From assembly GCA_016763315.1 (NCBI GenBank), contig JAESTZ010000006.1, positions 1 through 64,000 on the forward strand: a stretch of 64,000 nt of DNA, in the 5' to 3' direction. This stretch comes from Robiginitomaculum sp. Lineage in GTDB: Bacteria; Pseudomonadota; Alphaproteobacteria; Caulobacterales; Maricaulaceae. The translations under genes were made by a program, and so were the position numbers. The notes beneath the pieces are model-generated. The model did no database searches and had not been told where the DNA came from. It was given only the letters and a program-made list of their open reading frames with translations. Shown piece by piece: positions 18,789 to 27,941 of the stretch. Position 1 is the stretch's first letter. Each line of letters begins with the position of its first letter.

Positions 18789-21239
18789 ATGTTAAAACAA
18801 GCAGCAGAAATTTGGGCAAAAACTGTCTACAGGTTATATATACCTGTTTTATTGATTGCAGTTATCATCACCATTTTTGCCTTTGGTGAAGCAAGGAACA
18901 TCTCTGTTTCTACTCGCCTTGAAGCGTTAATGCCACAAGGTGCGGCCAGCGTTCAAACACTAAATGCTGCCTTACAAAAAACCGGCAGCTTTGCTTCTCT
19001 GCAAGTAGTTGTCCACTCTGAATCACCGGAAACTACGTTGCAATTCACCCAACAGGTTCAGTCCGAAATTGATCAACATGACTGGGTAGAAACCAGCCAA
19101 TACTTTGAAAACATAGACGTTATTGAATCGCATAAACTATTATTACTGGAAATGGATCAATTACTGGAAATGGAGGCAGAAGTTGACGCCGCTTACCCCA
19201 ATTTAATTGCCCAGGCCATTTCCGATGAGATCGGCACTGGCGTTACACTTACATTGCGTAATGAAAACCTAGAAGGCAATTCCAAAACCATTATAAAATC
19301 TCGGTTTCTTGACGAATTTGCCAACAGTGATAACGCGCAACCGATAACTAAACACTTCTTCACTTCCGAGGATCAGCTAACCATGGTCTTGGTAATTTGG
19401 CCGAAAAACGGACTAGATTCTTTATCGGATTCAAAACGCATGGTTGATGAAACCAATTTGGTTTTGGCAAAATTATTAAGCAACCCGCAAAAAGATAAAT
19501 TGCAAGTTGGTGTCGCCGGGCGCATTGCCAATAAGGTCGCGCAATTTGACTCGATAGTTGGTGATCTGAAACTCGGACTTATCGGCTCAATTTCATTGAT
19601 TACTCTTTTGATTATCTTTTCTTTCCGCAGCTTGATTGCCATTCCTACCATTTTCATTCCATTAATCATCGGAATTATCTGGGCAATGGGCATGACCTCA
19701 ATAGTGGTTGGCGGCTTAAATTTAATCACTATATTCCTGACCCTGATTTTATTTGGATTAGGGATCGACTTTGGTATTCATAATTTCAGCCGCTATCGCG
19801 AAGAACGCCGTAATGGCAGCAGCATTGAACAAGCCTTGATTGCCTTAATCACCCAGACCGGAGCCGCTTCTTTAATCGCCGCGCTAACCACCTCCACCGG
19901 GTTTTTCTCGTTAATGTTGACTGATTTTCGGGCATTTACCGAGTTTGGCTTCATTGCCGGTTCCGGTGTTTTATTGATTTTTATCTCCATGTACACAGTT
20001 TTTCCAGCTCTGGTGGTTCTGTTGGAAAAAACCGGCATCTGGGATACCAGTAAACCTGGACAACATTTACTGAAAAAAGAGAAACAAGCCAGTAAAGAGA
20101 AAAAAGGCCAACAACGGTTTATCCTTGGCGGCGCAGTGATCATGTTAATATTCTCACTTGTTTTTGCGCCGCAGGTTGCTTTTGAACGGGACTTTAAAAA
20201 CTTGCAGGCCAAGCAACCACTCTCATTGCAAATAGCTAACAAACAAGTGCAAAGAGTGTTTCCTGACGGCCATGACCGAGCGATCATTGTTGTTGAAACA
20301 TTTGAAGAACTACAGGCACTGGATCAGTATTTTAAAGAATTGATAAAATCAGATACAGAAACACCAACAATAAAAAAAATATCTTCTCTACTTGATTTTA
20401 TCCCTGACCAACAAGATCAAACACAACGCCTGGAAGTCATCAATCGCCTTGAAAAACGCGCTATTGCCTTACGGGGATTATCACCGGGTAAGTTCCAGTC
20501 TGTTGGCCGGTATTTATCGATAGAGGATCTGAACATTTCCGATCTACCGCCAACTTTGCGCCGGGCTTATGTCGGAGTTGATGATGAACCGGGTTATTTG
20601 ATGTATGTCTATAATTCGGTAAGCATGGACGATAGCGCAATAGCTAAACTATTTTATGATGATGCCGCAAATGTTACCCTCAACGGCAAAACTTACAGCA
20701 GCGCTTCAGAAGCCTTTGTATTTGTTGAAATGCTGGCCTTAATGAAAGACGATGCAGTAAAGGCCATTCTACTGGTCCTATTAGCCACCACATTATTAGT
20801 TTTTGTATTTATCCGTTCAATTACCGGCGCTTTGATCGTGCTTACCCCGCCAATCCTTGGCGTTTTGGTAACCGTTGGGTTTATGGGTGCTTTCGGACCA
20901 AAACTATCCATTATGAACATGGTCATCCTACCCTCGCTGATCGGGCTCTCGGTCGATAACAGTATTCATATTTATCACCGCTTCAAACTGGCCGGAGTAA
21001 ACGCCAATATCCGCCAGATAATGAACACCACTGGCAGAGCGGCGGTAATTACTACTATCACCACTTTATTAGGATTTGGAGGAATGGTAACGGCCTCTAT
21101 GGGTGGCTTGCGGTCTATGGGACTGCTGGCGATCATTGGTTTTACTGCATGCCTTATCATGACTTGGTCATTACTACCGGTGTTGCTAGAGGCTTTTGGC
21201 AAACCCAAGAACAAAAAGGGACAAGCAGCCAATGGCTGA
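18789..21239 (+). CDS. MMPL/RND-family exporter (HpnN-like)
   Basis: An 816-residue inner-membrane RND protein with two repeats. The first membrane helix is near residues 13-33, with a large periplasmic domain to about 255 and a five-helix bundle at about 260-405. The second half repeats this layout, with helices near 445-465 and 655-805. The helix-4 segment reads FGLGIDFGIHNFSRY in the first half and LIGLSVDNSIHIYHRF in the second; such acidic residues serve proton relay in RND pumps. The family includes hopanoid (HpnN) and mycobacterial lipid (MmpL) exporters. No clear ribosome-binding site precedes the ATG. A 15-codon frame at 18748-18795 ends across it. Inferred cargo: the lipid made by the neighbouring genes. 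Confidence 0.85.
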   Translation: MLKQAAEIWAKTVYRLYIPVLLIAVIITIFAFGEARNISVSTRLEALMPQGAASVQTLNAALQKTGSFASLQVVVHSESPETTLQFTQQVQSEIDQHDWVETSQYFENIDVIESHKLLLLEMDQLLEMEAEVDAAYPNLIAQAISDEIGTGVTLTLRNENLEGNSKTIIKSRFLDEFANSDNAQPITKHFFTSEDQLTMVLVIWPKNGLDSLSDSKRMVDETNLVLAKLLSNPQKDKLQVGVAGRIANKVAQFDSIVGDLKLGLIGSISLITLLIIFSFRSLIAIPTIFIPLIIGIIWAMGMTSIVVGGLNLITIFLTLILFGLGIDFGIHNFSRYREERRNGSSIEQALIALITQTGAASLIAALTTSTGFFSLMLTDFRAFTEFGFIAGSGVLLIFISMYTVFPALVVLLEKTGIWDTSKPGQHLLKKEKQASKEKKGQQRFILGGAVIMLIFSLVFAPQVAFERDFKNLQAKQPLSLQIANKQVQRVFPDGHDRAIIVVETFEELQALDQYFKELIKSDTETPTIKKISSLLDFIPDQQDQTQRLEVINRLEKRAIALRGLSPGKFQSVGRYLSIEDLNISDLPPTLRRAYVGVDDEPGYLMYVYNSVSMDDSAIAKLFYDDAANVTLNGKTYSSASEAFVFVEMLALMKDDAVKAILLVLLATTLLVFVFIRSITGALIVLTPPILGVLVTVGFMGAFGPKLSIMNMVILPSLIGLSVDNSIHIYHRFKLAGVNANIRQIMNTTGRAAVITTITTLLGFGGMVTASMGGLRSMGLLAIIGFTACLIMTWSLLPVLLEAFGKPKNKKGQAANG

Positions 21240-21966
21240 AATTAAAGACTGCCTGATCGTCGCTGCCGGTCAAGGCACCCGCATAAAAGGACTTGGGCGA
21301 AGCAAGCCGCTGATTGAATTGGCTGGAACACCACTTATCGAGCACGCAATACAAAGCGCAGCTTCCAGCGGCATTGAAAACTTTGTTGTAGTTACCGGCT
21401 ATCGTGCCGACGAACTTACAAGTTTCCTTCAACAATTATCCGCGAACAATGGTTGGAACATTTCCACCGTATTTAACCCCGATTTCTTAAAAGAAAACGG
21501 CCTTTCGGTGTTAGCGGCCGCTCCATTACTGCAAAATGATTTTTACCTTTGCATGTGCGATCATTTGGTAGAGCCGGAAATTTATTCCGCAATGGCAGCC
21601 GCAAAACTTAAAGATGGCGAAGTTGGTCTTGGAGTCGATTACCGGCTAAACAATCCAATGGTTGATATAGATGATGTAACCAAAGTCGACCTGCAGAACG
21701 GCGTGATCCGCAATATCGGCAAGGAAATACCAAGATACAACGCCTATGACACCGGAATTTTTCGCGGTGGCCAAAGCTTGTTCAACGCTATAAGACAAAA
21801 CTGGCAACAGACCGGTGATTGCAGCATCTCCGGCGGTATGAAATTATTCGCACAACAAGGAAAAGCCATTGGAATTGACATCAAGGCAGCCGAGTGGATT
21901 GACGTCGACAGCGAGCAAATGCACCAAATGGCTACAAAATGGCTGGCAAAGCGACTTGTAAGTTAA
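21232..21966 (+). CDS. Nucleotidyltransferase resembling CTP:L-myo-inositol-1-phosphate cytidylyltransferase
   Basis: A 244-residue cytoplasmic NTP-transferase. The N-terminal sugar-nucleotidyltransferase loop is VAAGQGTRIKGLGRSKPLIE. LCMCDHLVEPEI supplies the metal aspartate. The block DVTKVDLQNGVIRNIGKEI, followed closely by YNAYDTGIFRG, closely resembles, as I remember it, the inositol-1-phosphate cytidylyltransferase half of the Archaeoglobus IPCT/DIPPS protein. With ino1 and a CDP-alcohol transferase in the same operon, CDP-inositol is the likely product. The start is the ATG at 21232, overlapping the exporter stop (ATGGCTGA). A TTG at 21196 in the same frame is not favoured. A generic sugar-phosphate nucleotidyltransferase remains possible. 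The gene converges on metH with a 12-base gap. Confidence 0.8.
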   Translation: MAEIKDCLIVAAGQGTRIKGLGRSKPLIELAGTPLIEHAIQSAASSGIENFVVVTGYRADELTSFLQQLSANNGWNISTVFNPDFLKENGLSVLAAAPLLQNDFYLCMCDHLVEPEIYSAMAAAKLKDGEVGLGVDYRLNNPMVDIDDVTKVDLQNGVIRNIGKEIPRYNAYDTGIFRGGQSLFNAIRQNWQQTGDCSISGGMKLFAQQGKAIGIDIKAAEWIDVDSEQMHQMATKWLAKRLVS

Positions 21967-21978
21967 CTCAGCGCTAGT

Positions 21979-24630
21979 TTACCCATAAGCTAATATTGGC
22001 GCCAACCAGCGTTCAGCCTTGTCCAAAGACCAGTTCTTGCGCCGTGCATAGTCCTGCACCTGATCTTTTTCGATCCTGCCTACGGCGAAATACACTGATT
22101 GCGGGTGCGAAAAATACAAACCGCAAACACTGGCCGGCGGGTTCATGGCATAACTGCTCGTCAACTCAACACCAATTTTATCATCTGCCTGTAACATTTC
22201 AAACAAAGTACCTTTTTCAGTGTGATCCGGCTGTGAAGGATAACCGGGTGCCGGTCTGATCCCCTGATATTTCTCTCTGATCAACTCTCTTGGCTGTAAT
22301 TGCTCATTTTGAGCATAACCCCAAAGATCTATGCGTACTTTTTGATGCAATGCTTCGGCCAACGCTTCGGCAAGACGATCAGCCAAGGCCTTTAGCATTA
22401 TCGCATTATAATCATCACCTGATCTACGCAATCTGGCACTGCGCTCGGCCTCGCCATGGCCAGCAGTAACCACAAAACCACCCAGCCAATCATCAACACC
22501 ACTGGCGTGCGGAGCAATAAAATCAGCCATAGCAAAGTTTGGTTTACCGGTATCTTTGGGCATTTGCTGGCGCAGCGTATGAAATACTGCTCGCTTGGTT
22601 TTGCGCTGTTCATCTTGCCAGATGACAATATCATCTCCAACAGAACTAGCTGGCCAAAAATTTACTATTGCCCGCGGTTGCAACCAATTTTCCCGTACTA
22701 TTTTCTCAAGCATTTTTTGAGCATCAGCAAACAGTGTTTGCGCCTCATTACCCAGCCTTGGGTGATCAAGAATTTGCGGATACCGCCCTTTAATGTCCCA
22801 AGTGGCAAAAAACGGTGTCCAGTCGATAAACTCGACCAACTTTTCAAGTGGCCAGCTATCTATCACCTGCGCCCGATTTACTTTTGGCTTTGGTGCAACA
22901 TAACCAGACCAATCGATCAATAAAGGGTTGTTTCTGGCGGCCTCTAATGCCATTCGCGGCTTAGCGGCCCGGCCGATATTATGAGTTTTACGGATCTGGG
23001 TATATTTTTCACGGGTAGTTTGCGTAAATTCCGTATATTTTTTCTTATCCAGCAAACTTCTGACGACACCTACCGCTCTACTGGCATCGGCAACATATAT
23101 GGTTGGACCATTTTTATATTGTGGCTCAATTTTAACCGCAGTATGCGTTGGTGATGTGGTAGCCCCACCAATAAGCAGTGGTTTATCCCAGCCATTTCTC
23201 TGCATTTCCTTGGCAATATACGTCATCTCCTCCAGTGAGGGAGTTATCAAACCAGACAAGCCTATAATATCGACATCCTGTTCTTTGGCTGCTTGCAAAA
23301 TATCTTCGCAACTGACCATCACACCAAGGTCAATAACTTCATAGCCATTACATTGCAGCACAACACCAACGATATTCTTGCCAATATCGTGGACATCTCC
23401 TTTGACTGTTGCCAATAAAACCTTGCCCTGCGAGGAGCCACTAATTCCTGATCGCCGTTTTTCTTCCTCCAGATAAGGCAGCAAATGCGCCACGGCCGCT
23501 TTCATAACTCTGGCGGATTTCACCACTTGTGGCAGAAACATTTTACCATCGGCAAATAGATCACCAACCGCATTCATACCGTCCATTAACGGCCCTTCAA
23601 TTACCTCTAACGGCTTATCGGCATCTAACCTTGCTTGTTCGGTATCTTCGACGATGAATTCAGTAATTCCCCGCACCAATGCAGTTTTTAGACGTTTAGC
23701 AACAGAGGATTTTCTCCAACTAAGATCACGCCGCGACGGCTTGGCCTGTCCCGGATCACCATGATACTCCTGCGCTAATTGCAACAATTCTTCTGATGCG
23801 CCGGCTTTGCGGTTCAAGATCACATCTTCACAAACTTCACGCAATTTTGGATCAATATCATCATAAATATCCAACTGACCGGCATTAACGATCGCCATAT
23901 CAAGGCCGGCTTTGATCGCATGATACAAAAATACAGAGTGCATGGCTCTACGCACCGGCTCATTACCACGAAACGAAAATGACAAGTTCGACAAACCACC
24001 AGATACTCTGGCACCGGGCAGGTTTTGTTTAATACGGCGAGTAGCGTTGATAAAATCAAGACCATAATTATCATGTTCCGATAATCCAGTAGCTACTGCG
24101 AACACATTAGGATCAAAAATAATGTCTTGCGGGTTAAACCCGTCATTGACCAGTAAGTTATAAGCCCGGGTACATATCTCTACTTTACGGTCTTCGCTAT
24201 CGGCCTGACCTTGTTCATCAAACGCCATCACCACTACTGCCGCGCCATAATTACGAATTATTCTGCTCTTGGCTAGAAAATCAGCTTCCCCTTCTTTCAT
24301 AGAGATCGAATTAACCACACCTTTGCCCTGCAAGCACTTCAAGCCGGCCTCTATAACCTCCCAACGCGAGCTATCAATCATAACCGGCACTCGACAAATG
24401 TCCGGCTCGACAGCAATCAGATTTAAAAACCTGCTCATTGCCTCCACACCATCAAGCAGACCATCATCCATATTGATGTCTATGATTTGCGCTCCGTTCT
24501 CTACCTGCTGTCGCGCCACCGCCAGAGCAGCCGAATAATCTTCGGCAACGATAAGGCGTTTGAACCTTGCAGAACCAGAGACATTGGTTCTCTCACCAAT
24601 ATTGACAAAACTTGTTGAACTTGAGGTCAC
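21979..24630 (-). CDS. metH: Methionine synthase, pterin/cobalamin/activation part (split MetH)
   Basis: Cobalamin-dependent methyl transfer from 5-methyltetrahydrofolate to homocysteine. The 883 residues hold the pterin-binding domain ([19 protein letters not shown] at the start), the cobalamin cap and B12 domains with the DxHxxG ligand motif as [13 protein letters not shown], and the C-terminal reactivation domain ending in [18 protein letters not shown]. The homocysteine/zinc domain is missing and is encoded two genes upstream at 25202-26263. Such a split MetH is known in some alphaproteobacteria. The start is a GTG at 24630 without a strong ribosome-binding site. Confidence 0.95.
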   Translation of the reverse strand: MTSSSTSFVNIGERTNVSGSARFKRLIVAEDYSAALAVARQQVENGAQIIDINMDDGLLDGVEAMSRFLNLIAVEPDICRVPVMIDSSRWEVIEAGLKCLQGKGVVNSISMKEGEADFLAKSRIIRNYGAAVVVMAFDEQGQADSEDRKVEICTRAYNLLVNDGFNPQDIIFDPNVFAVATGLSEHDNYGLDFINATRRIKQNLPGARVSGGLSNLSFSFRGNEPVRRAMHSVFLYHAIKAGLDMAIVNAGQLDIYDDIDPKLREVCEDVILNRKAGASEELLQLAQEYHGDPGQAKPSRRDLSWRKSSVAKRLKTALVRGITEFIVEDTEQARLDADKPLEVIEGPLMDGMNAVGDLFADGKMFLPQVVKSARVMKAAVAHLLPYLEEEKRRSGISGSSQGKVLLATVKGDVHDIGKNIVGVVLQCNGYEVIDLGVMVSCEDILQAAKEQDVDIIGLSGLITPSLEEMTYIAKEMQRNGWDKPLLIGGATTSPTHTAVKIEPQYKNGPTIYVADASRAVGVVRSLLDKKKYTEFTQTTREKYTQIRKTHNIGRAAKPRMALEAARNNPLLIDWSGYVAPKPKVNRAQVIDSWPLEKLVEFIDWTPFFATWDIKGRYPQILDHPRLGNEAQTLFADAQKMLEKIVRENWLQPRAIVNFWPASSVGDDIVIWQDEQRKTKRAVFHTLRQQMPKDTGKPNFAMADFIAPHASGVDDWLGGFVVTAGHGEAERSARLRRSGDDYNAIMLKALADRLAEALAEALHQKVRIDLWGYAQNEQLQPRELIREKYQGIRPAPGYPSQPDHTEKGTLFEMLQADDKIGVELTSSYAMNPPASVCGLYFSHPQSVYFAVGRIEKDQVQDYARRKNWSLDKAERWLAPILAYG

Positions 24631-24637
24631 TGGTTAT

Positions 24638-25198
24638 TCAATCCCTATCGCTTTTGATACCGGGTAAACCATCAATGCTGTAAGCATTTTTTATCCGATA
24701 ACGATTATTCCAAAATTCAAGATTTTTCTGTGGGTTGTCTTTATAGCGTTTTAATTGATCCCGTTCACTGACAAAATCCATAAACGGAACAGCCCAACCA
24801 CAACTATCGGCAATACGATCAATTTGCAAAACAAAGATATTGCGCGCCTTTTCAAAAGCAGGAAACTTTGCCAATAAGCTTGCAAATTCCGGATCATCAA
24901 ATTGCACAGCCTTTGCCCTGCCGTACAAACGCAAAATATTAGCCGCGCCCTCAAATGCGCAAAACATCAAAGTCATTCGACCATTTTCACGCATATGCGC
25001 CATAGTCTCGATACCCGAGCCACCCATATCCAGCCAAGCAACACTTGTTGAATTTAGTATCACCAAACTATCATAACCCTTTGGCGATACATTAACGTGC
25101 CCATCGCCGGACAATGGCGCACTGGCAACAAAAAATACTTTTTGCTTATTGATGAATTCAATCAGCTTTGCATCAAGTTCTTCATATAGCTTTCCCAT
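24638..25198 (-). CDS. Pyridoxamine 5'-phosphate oxidase-like flavin/cofactor-binding protein
   Basis: A 186-residue protein with the split-barrel fold pattern of the PNPOx-like family: FFVASAPLSGDGHVNVSPKG near the N-terminus, then WLDMGGSGIETMAHM and LMFCAFEGAANILRLYG. Members bind FMN, F420 or heme-related cofactors. This one is a distant relative, not PdxH itself, so the reaction is unknown. It sits between the two halves of methionine synthase with gaps of 3-8 bases, so it is probably cotranscribed. A link to cobalamin or flavin chemistry of MetH is possible but not shown. Confidence 0.82.
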   Translation of the reverse strand: MGKLYEELDAKLIEFINKQKVFFVASAPLSGDGHVNVSPKGYDSLVILNSTSVAWLDMGGSGIETMAHMRENGRMTLMFCAFEGAANILRLYGRAKAVQFDDPEFASLLAKFPAFEKARNIFVLQIDRIADSCGWAVPFMDFVSERDQLKRYKDNPQKNLEFWNNRYRIKNAYSIDGLPGIKSDRD

Positions 25199-25201
25199 AA
25201 T

Positions 25202-26263
25202 TCATCCTCTCAAAATAAATGGCTCAAGCCCCGATAACCGTAACGCCTCTGGCTGCTCCAATACTGAACGCGCAGTAACACCAACAACCGATTGTACAAT
25301 GACTTCGATATGGGCGCTGGTTGTTCCGCAACATCCGCCGACTAGGTTTACCAAACCGTCTTTCGCCCATTCAGACAAATGCCCGGCAGTTGTCGCCGGT
25401 GTTTCATCATATTCACCAAACGCATTTGGCAGACCGGCATTAGGAAAGGCAATAATCCGGCAATCGGCAATTCGCGATAAATCAGCAATATGTGGACGCA
25501 TCTGTTTGGCACCCAATGCACAATTCAAGCCGACCGCCCACGGGTTTGCATGAGAAATAGATATCCAGAATGCTTCGGTAGTCTGGCCGGATAATGTGCG
25601 CCCGGAACCATCAGTAATAGTACCGCAAATGATCAACGGCACTTGTTCCCCGGCATTATCCATTGCCTTTTTAACTGCAATGATTGCCGCTTTGGCATTT
25701 AATGTATCGAAGATTGTTTCAATCATTAAAAAATCTACAAACGGTAACATTGCGCTGGCTTGATCAAAATATGATGCAACAACTTGATCAAAATTAACCT
25801 CGCGAAAGCCGGGGTCTTCCACCTTTGGTGACATTGAAAGAGTTTTACTCAAGGGACCCAATGAGCCAGCAACCATTGCCAGCCGACCCTTATTATTGCT
25901 CTCGAACTCGTCAGCAGTTTCTCTAGCAATCCTAGCTCCGGCGGCAGCTATTTCTGGTGCAAATTCCTGTAGTCCGTAATCGCTCTGGCTTATCGACGTG
26001 GAGTTAAAAGTGTTGGTTTCTATCAGGTCAGCACCAGCATTCAAAAACTCGTGATGAATTTTTTTGATAACTTCCGGTTGGGTTAAGCTCAACAGATCAT
26101 TGTTTCCAATAAGCGGTTTTGGCCAGTTGGCAAATTGCTGCCACCTAAAGTCAGTATCAGATAATTTTAGCGACTGGATCGAAGTCCCCATGCCGCCATC
26201 AATTACTCCGATGCTGGTTTGCAGTTTTTCCTCAAACAATTTCAACCTATCTTGCCTGTTCAT
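25202..26263 (-). CDS. Homocysteine S-methyltransferase domain of split methionine synthase
   Basis: Supplies the zinc-bound homocysteine half of cobalamin-dependent methionine synthase. IGVIDGGMGTSIQ, VNFDQVVASYFDQASAM and the three zinc cysteines are seen: one in VGLNCALGAKQM and the pair in LVGGCCGTTSAHI. I choose the ATG at 26263, which overlaps the metF stop (ATGA) and has AGGAGGT 7 bases upstream. The frame is open to 26305 inside metF. The protein is 353 residues, matching the N-terminal module of full-length MetH. Confidence 0.94.
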   Translation of the reverse strand: MNRQDRLKLFEEKLQTSIGVIDGGMGTSIQSLKLSDTDFRWQQFANWPKPLIGNNDLLSLTQPEVIKKIHHEFLNAGADLIETNTFNSTSISQSDYGLQEFAPEIAAAGARIARETADEFESNNKGRLAMVAGSLGPLSKTLSMSPKVEDPGFREVNFDQVVASYFDQASAMLPFVDFLMIETIFDTLNAKAAIIAVKKAMDNAGEQVPLIICGTITDGSGRTLSGQTTEAFWISISHANPWAVGLNCALGAKQMRPHIADLSRIADCRIIAFPNAGLPNAFGEYDETPATTAGHLSEWAKDGLVNLVGGCCGTTSAHIEVIVQSVVGVTARSVLEQPEALRLSGLEPFILRG

Positions 26264-27165
26264 AGCGATACCTCCTGCACTGGCTTCACTCCCAAAAGCC
26301 TGCAAGTGGCATAAGCAAAATCTGCACTGTTCAAAGTATAAAAATGAAACCGGTTAAAACCCACCTCTTGTAAATCGGCACAATATTCGGCAATAACGCT
26401 TGCCGTAAGCAATTGCCGAGTGATTTGGTCATCTTTGGTACCCTCAAACAGCTCATACATCCATTTGGGAATACTGGCGCCACACATCTTTGCCATTCGC
26501 ACCAAACCATCAAAATTCGGTTGCAACATAATGCCGGGAATAATCGGAATATTTAAACCTGCTCTGCTAACCCGTTCTTGATATTCGGACAGTAGCTTAG
26601 CCTCAAACCCAAATTGAGTAATGATTTGATCGGCTCCAGCATCAACTTTGCGCTTTAGATTATCTAACTCCTCCGCCCAATTACGAGATTGCGGGTGTCG
26701 TTCAGGATAGCCAGCTACACTAACCAACATTTTCCTGTCAGACTTAATTGCCCGCACCAGATCAGAGGCATAAGCATACCCGTCACCTTGTGGTTGATAA
26801 ACACCCTCAATTCCCGACGCAGGATCCCCGCGCAAGGCCACTATGTGTTCAACACCAACAGACTTGAAGTCTTCTATTGTTTGGTCGATTTGCACTTTGC
26901 TGGCACCAATACAGGTCAAATGGGCAGCGACGCTCAAATTGCTTGTTTGCGCCATTTTGACTATTGTCTTGCGAGTACGATCACGAGTGCTGCCGCCAGC
27001 ACCATAAGTAACTGACATAAACTCAGGATTTAGCGGCGCCAGTTTCTTCACCGACTGCCACAGTCTAGTTTCCATTTGTGCAGAATTCGGGGGGAAAAAC
27101 TCAAACGACACCTTGATCGCCGACCTGTTCGCCAATTTATGTCTATCGAGTGACTTAGACATCAT
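26260..27165 (-). CDS. metF: Methylenetetrahydrofolate reductase MetF
   Basis: FAD-dependent cytoplasmic TIM-barrel enzyme that makes 5-methyltetrahydrofolate, the methyl donor for the adjacent MetH. The 301 residues include VSFEFFPPNSAQME near the start, VTYGAGGSTRDRT, LTCIGASK, ALRGDP and DQIITQFGFEAK. Two ATG codons stand in tandem at 27165; GGAG lies about 10 bases upstream. It is the first gene of a four-gene minus-strand unit that forms and uses methyl-THF. No SAM or cobalamin riboswitch was recognised in the 450 bases upstream. Confidence 0.96.
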   Translation of the reverse strand: MMSKSLDRHKLANRSAIKVSFEFFPPNSAQMETRLWQSVKKLAPLNPEFMSVTYGAGGSTRDRTRKTIVKMAQTSNLSVAAHLTCIGASKVQIDQTIEDFKSVGVEHIVALRGDPASGIEGVYQPQGDGYAYASDLVRAIKSDRKMLVSVAGYPERHPQSRNWAEELDNLKRKVDAGADQIITQFGFEAKLLSEYQERVSRAGLNIPIIPGIMLQPNFDGLVRMAKMCGASIPKWMYELFEGTKDDQITRQLLTASVIAEYCADLQEVGFNRFHFYTLNSADFAYATCRLLGVKPVQEVSL

Positions 27166-27413
27166 TGTCTACGCTCCTAAAACCAAGCACCCCGATAGCA
27201 CCTGTCTTGTAAAAGCGATTTATGAACATAACTTAAAAGATTTTGAAGCGAAGAATGAGAACTTGGTCTTTTTCTGCGCCCATCTCTTTAGCTATATTTA
27301 TAAAGCGCCTGCAAGCTGAAGGGTCAAATGAGCGCGTCCAGTCATTAGAGGAATCAGAATTGCGGGCTCAAGTCAACTTAATAATCGACAATTTGAGGAA
27401 TTATTAAATTGTG

Positions 27414-27581
27414 CTAGAGCATTTCCAGCGAAAGTGGTTTCGGTTTCGTGCAAGGAAATGCGATCACTAAAAATCTAGCATTTCCAGCGAAAGTGGTTTC
27501 GGTTTTCCGATAAGAAATGCGATTAAATAAATACTAGAGTAAATTTATGGTTCAAAGTGAACCATAAATGCTCTAGTGTGA
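27414..27581. repeat. Composite palindromic intergenic repeat (REP-like)
   Basis: Two near-identical 43-base units (27419-27461 and 27478-27520) share a core starting GCATTTCCAGCGAAAGTGG and ending in (G/A)GAAATGC, so each unit can fold on its ends. A hairpin follows with 11-bp arms at 27545-27555 and 27559-27569 (TTTATGGTTCA / TGAACCATAAA). The block is bounded by CTAGAGCATTT at 27414 and AAATGCTCTAG ending near 27575, an inverted pair. It resembles a short palindrome I know from many rhizobial genomes. It fills most of the 455-base metF-protease gap. Nothing else was recognised in that gap. Confidence 0.75.
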
Positions 27582-27620
27582 TACCACGTTCACATTCAGT
27601 AATTTTCAAGCAGGTTTATA

Positions 27621-27941
27621 ATGTCAAAATCCGTATCAGTATTTCTTATCATTGGCGTTAGCCTCACCCTTGGAGCGTGTTCACTAGAAACTCCGTCCTC
27701 CAAGCAATCATCGGCAACTATAGGGCAAATCAAGCAAATTGAGTTTGTAAAATACGAACTTGAAAACGGCCTTGATGTTATATTACACGTCGATCGCTCT
27801 GACCCTATTGTAGCGATTGACCTTACTGCGCACGTAGGCTCAGCCAGAGAAATTGCCGGACGCACTGGCTTTGCCCATTTGTTTGAACATTTATTGTTTT
27901 TAGATTCCGAAAACCTTGCTATGGCGGCCTTGATACAATGA
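27621..27941 (+). pseudogene. M16 metalloprotease lipoprotein, N-terminal fragment (frameshifted)
   Basis: The first 106 codons of a zinc protease of the M16 (insulysin/pitrilysin) family. A lipoprotein signal ending in LTLGACS puts the mature protein in the envelope. The zinc motif HxxEH is intact as FAHLFEHLLF. The frame then runs into TGA at 27939-27941 while homologous sequence continues in another frame. Adding one G in CTTGCTATGG (near 27918) restores ENLGYGGLDTMNTRIGGEG, the expected family sequence. So this is either a one-base deletion in the strain or a sequencing error. Confidence 0.85.

Noticed and set aside
27414-27524. Possible CRISPR array
   Set aside because: Only two repeat units with a 16-base gap that is itself AT-rich linker, no cas genes, and the units are palindromic in the way of REP elements.
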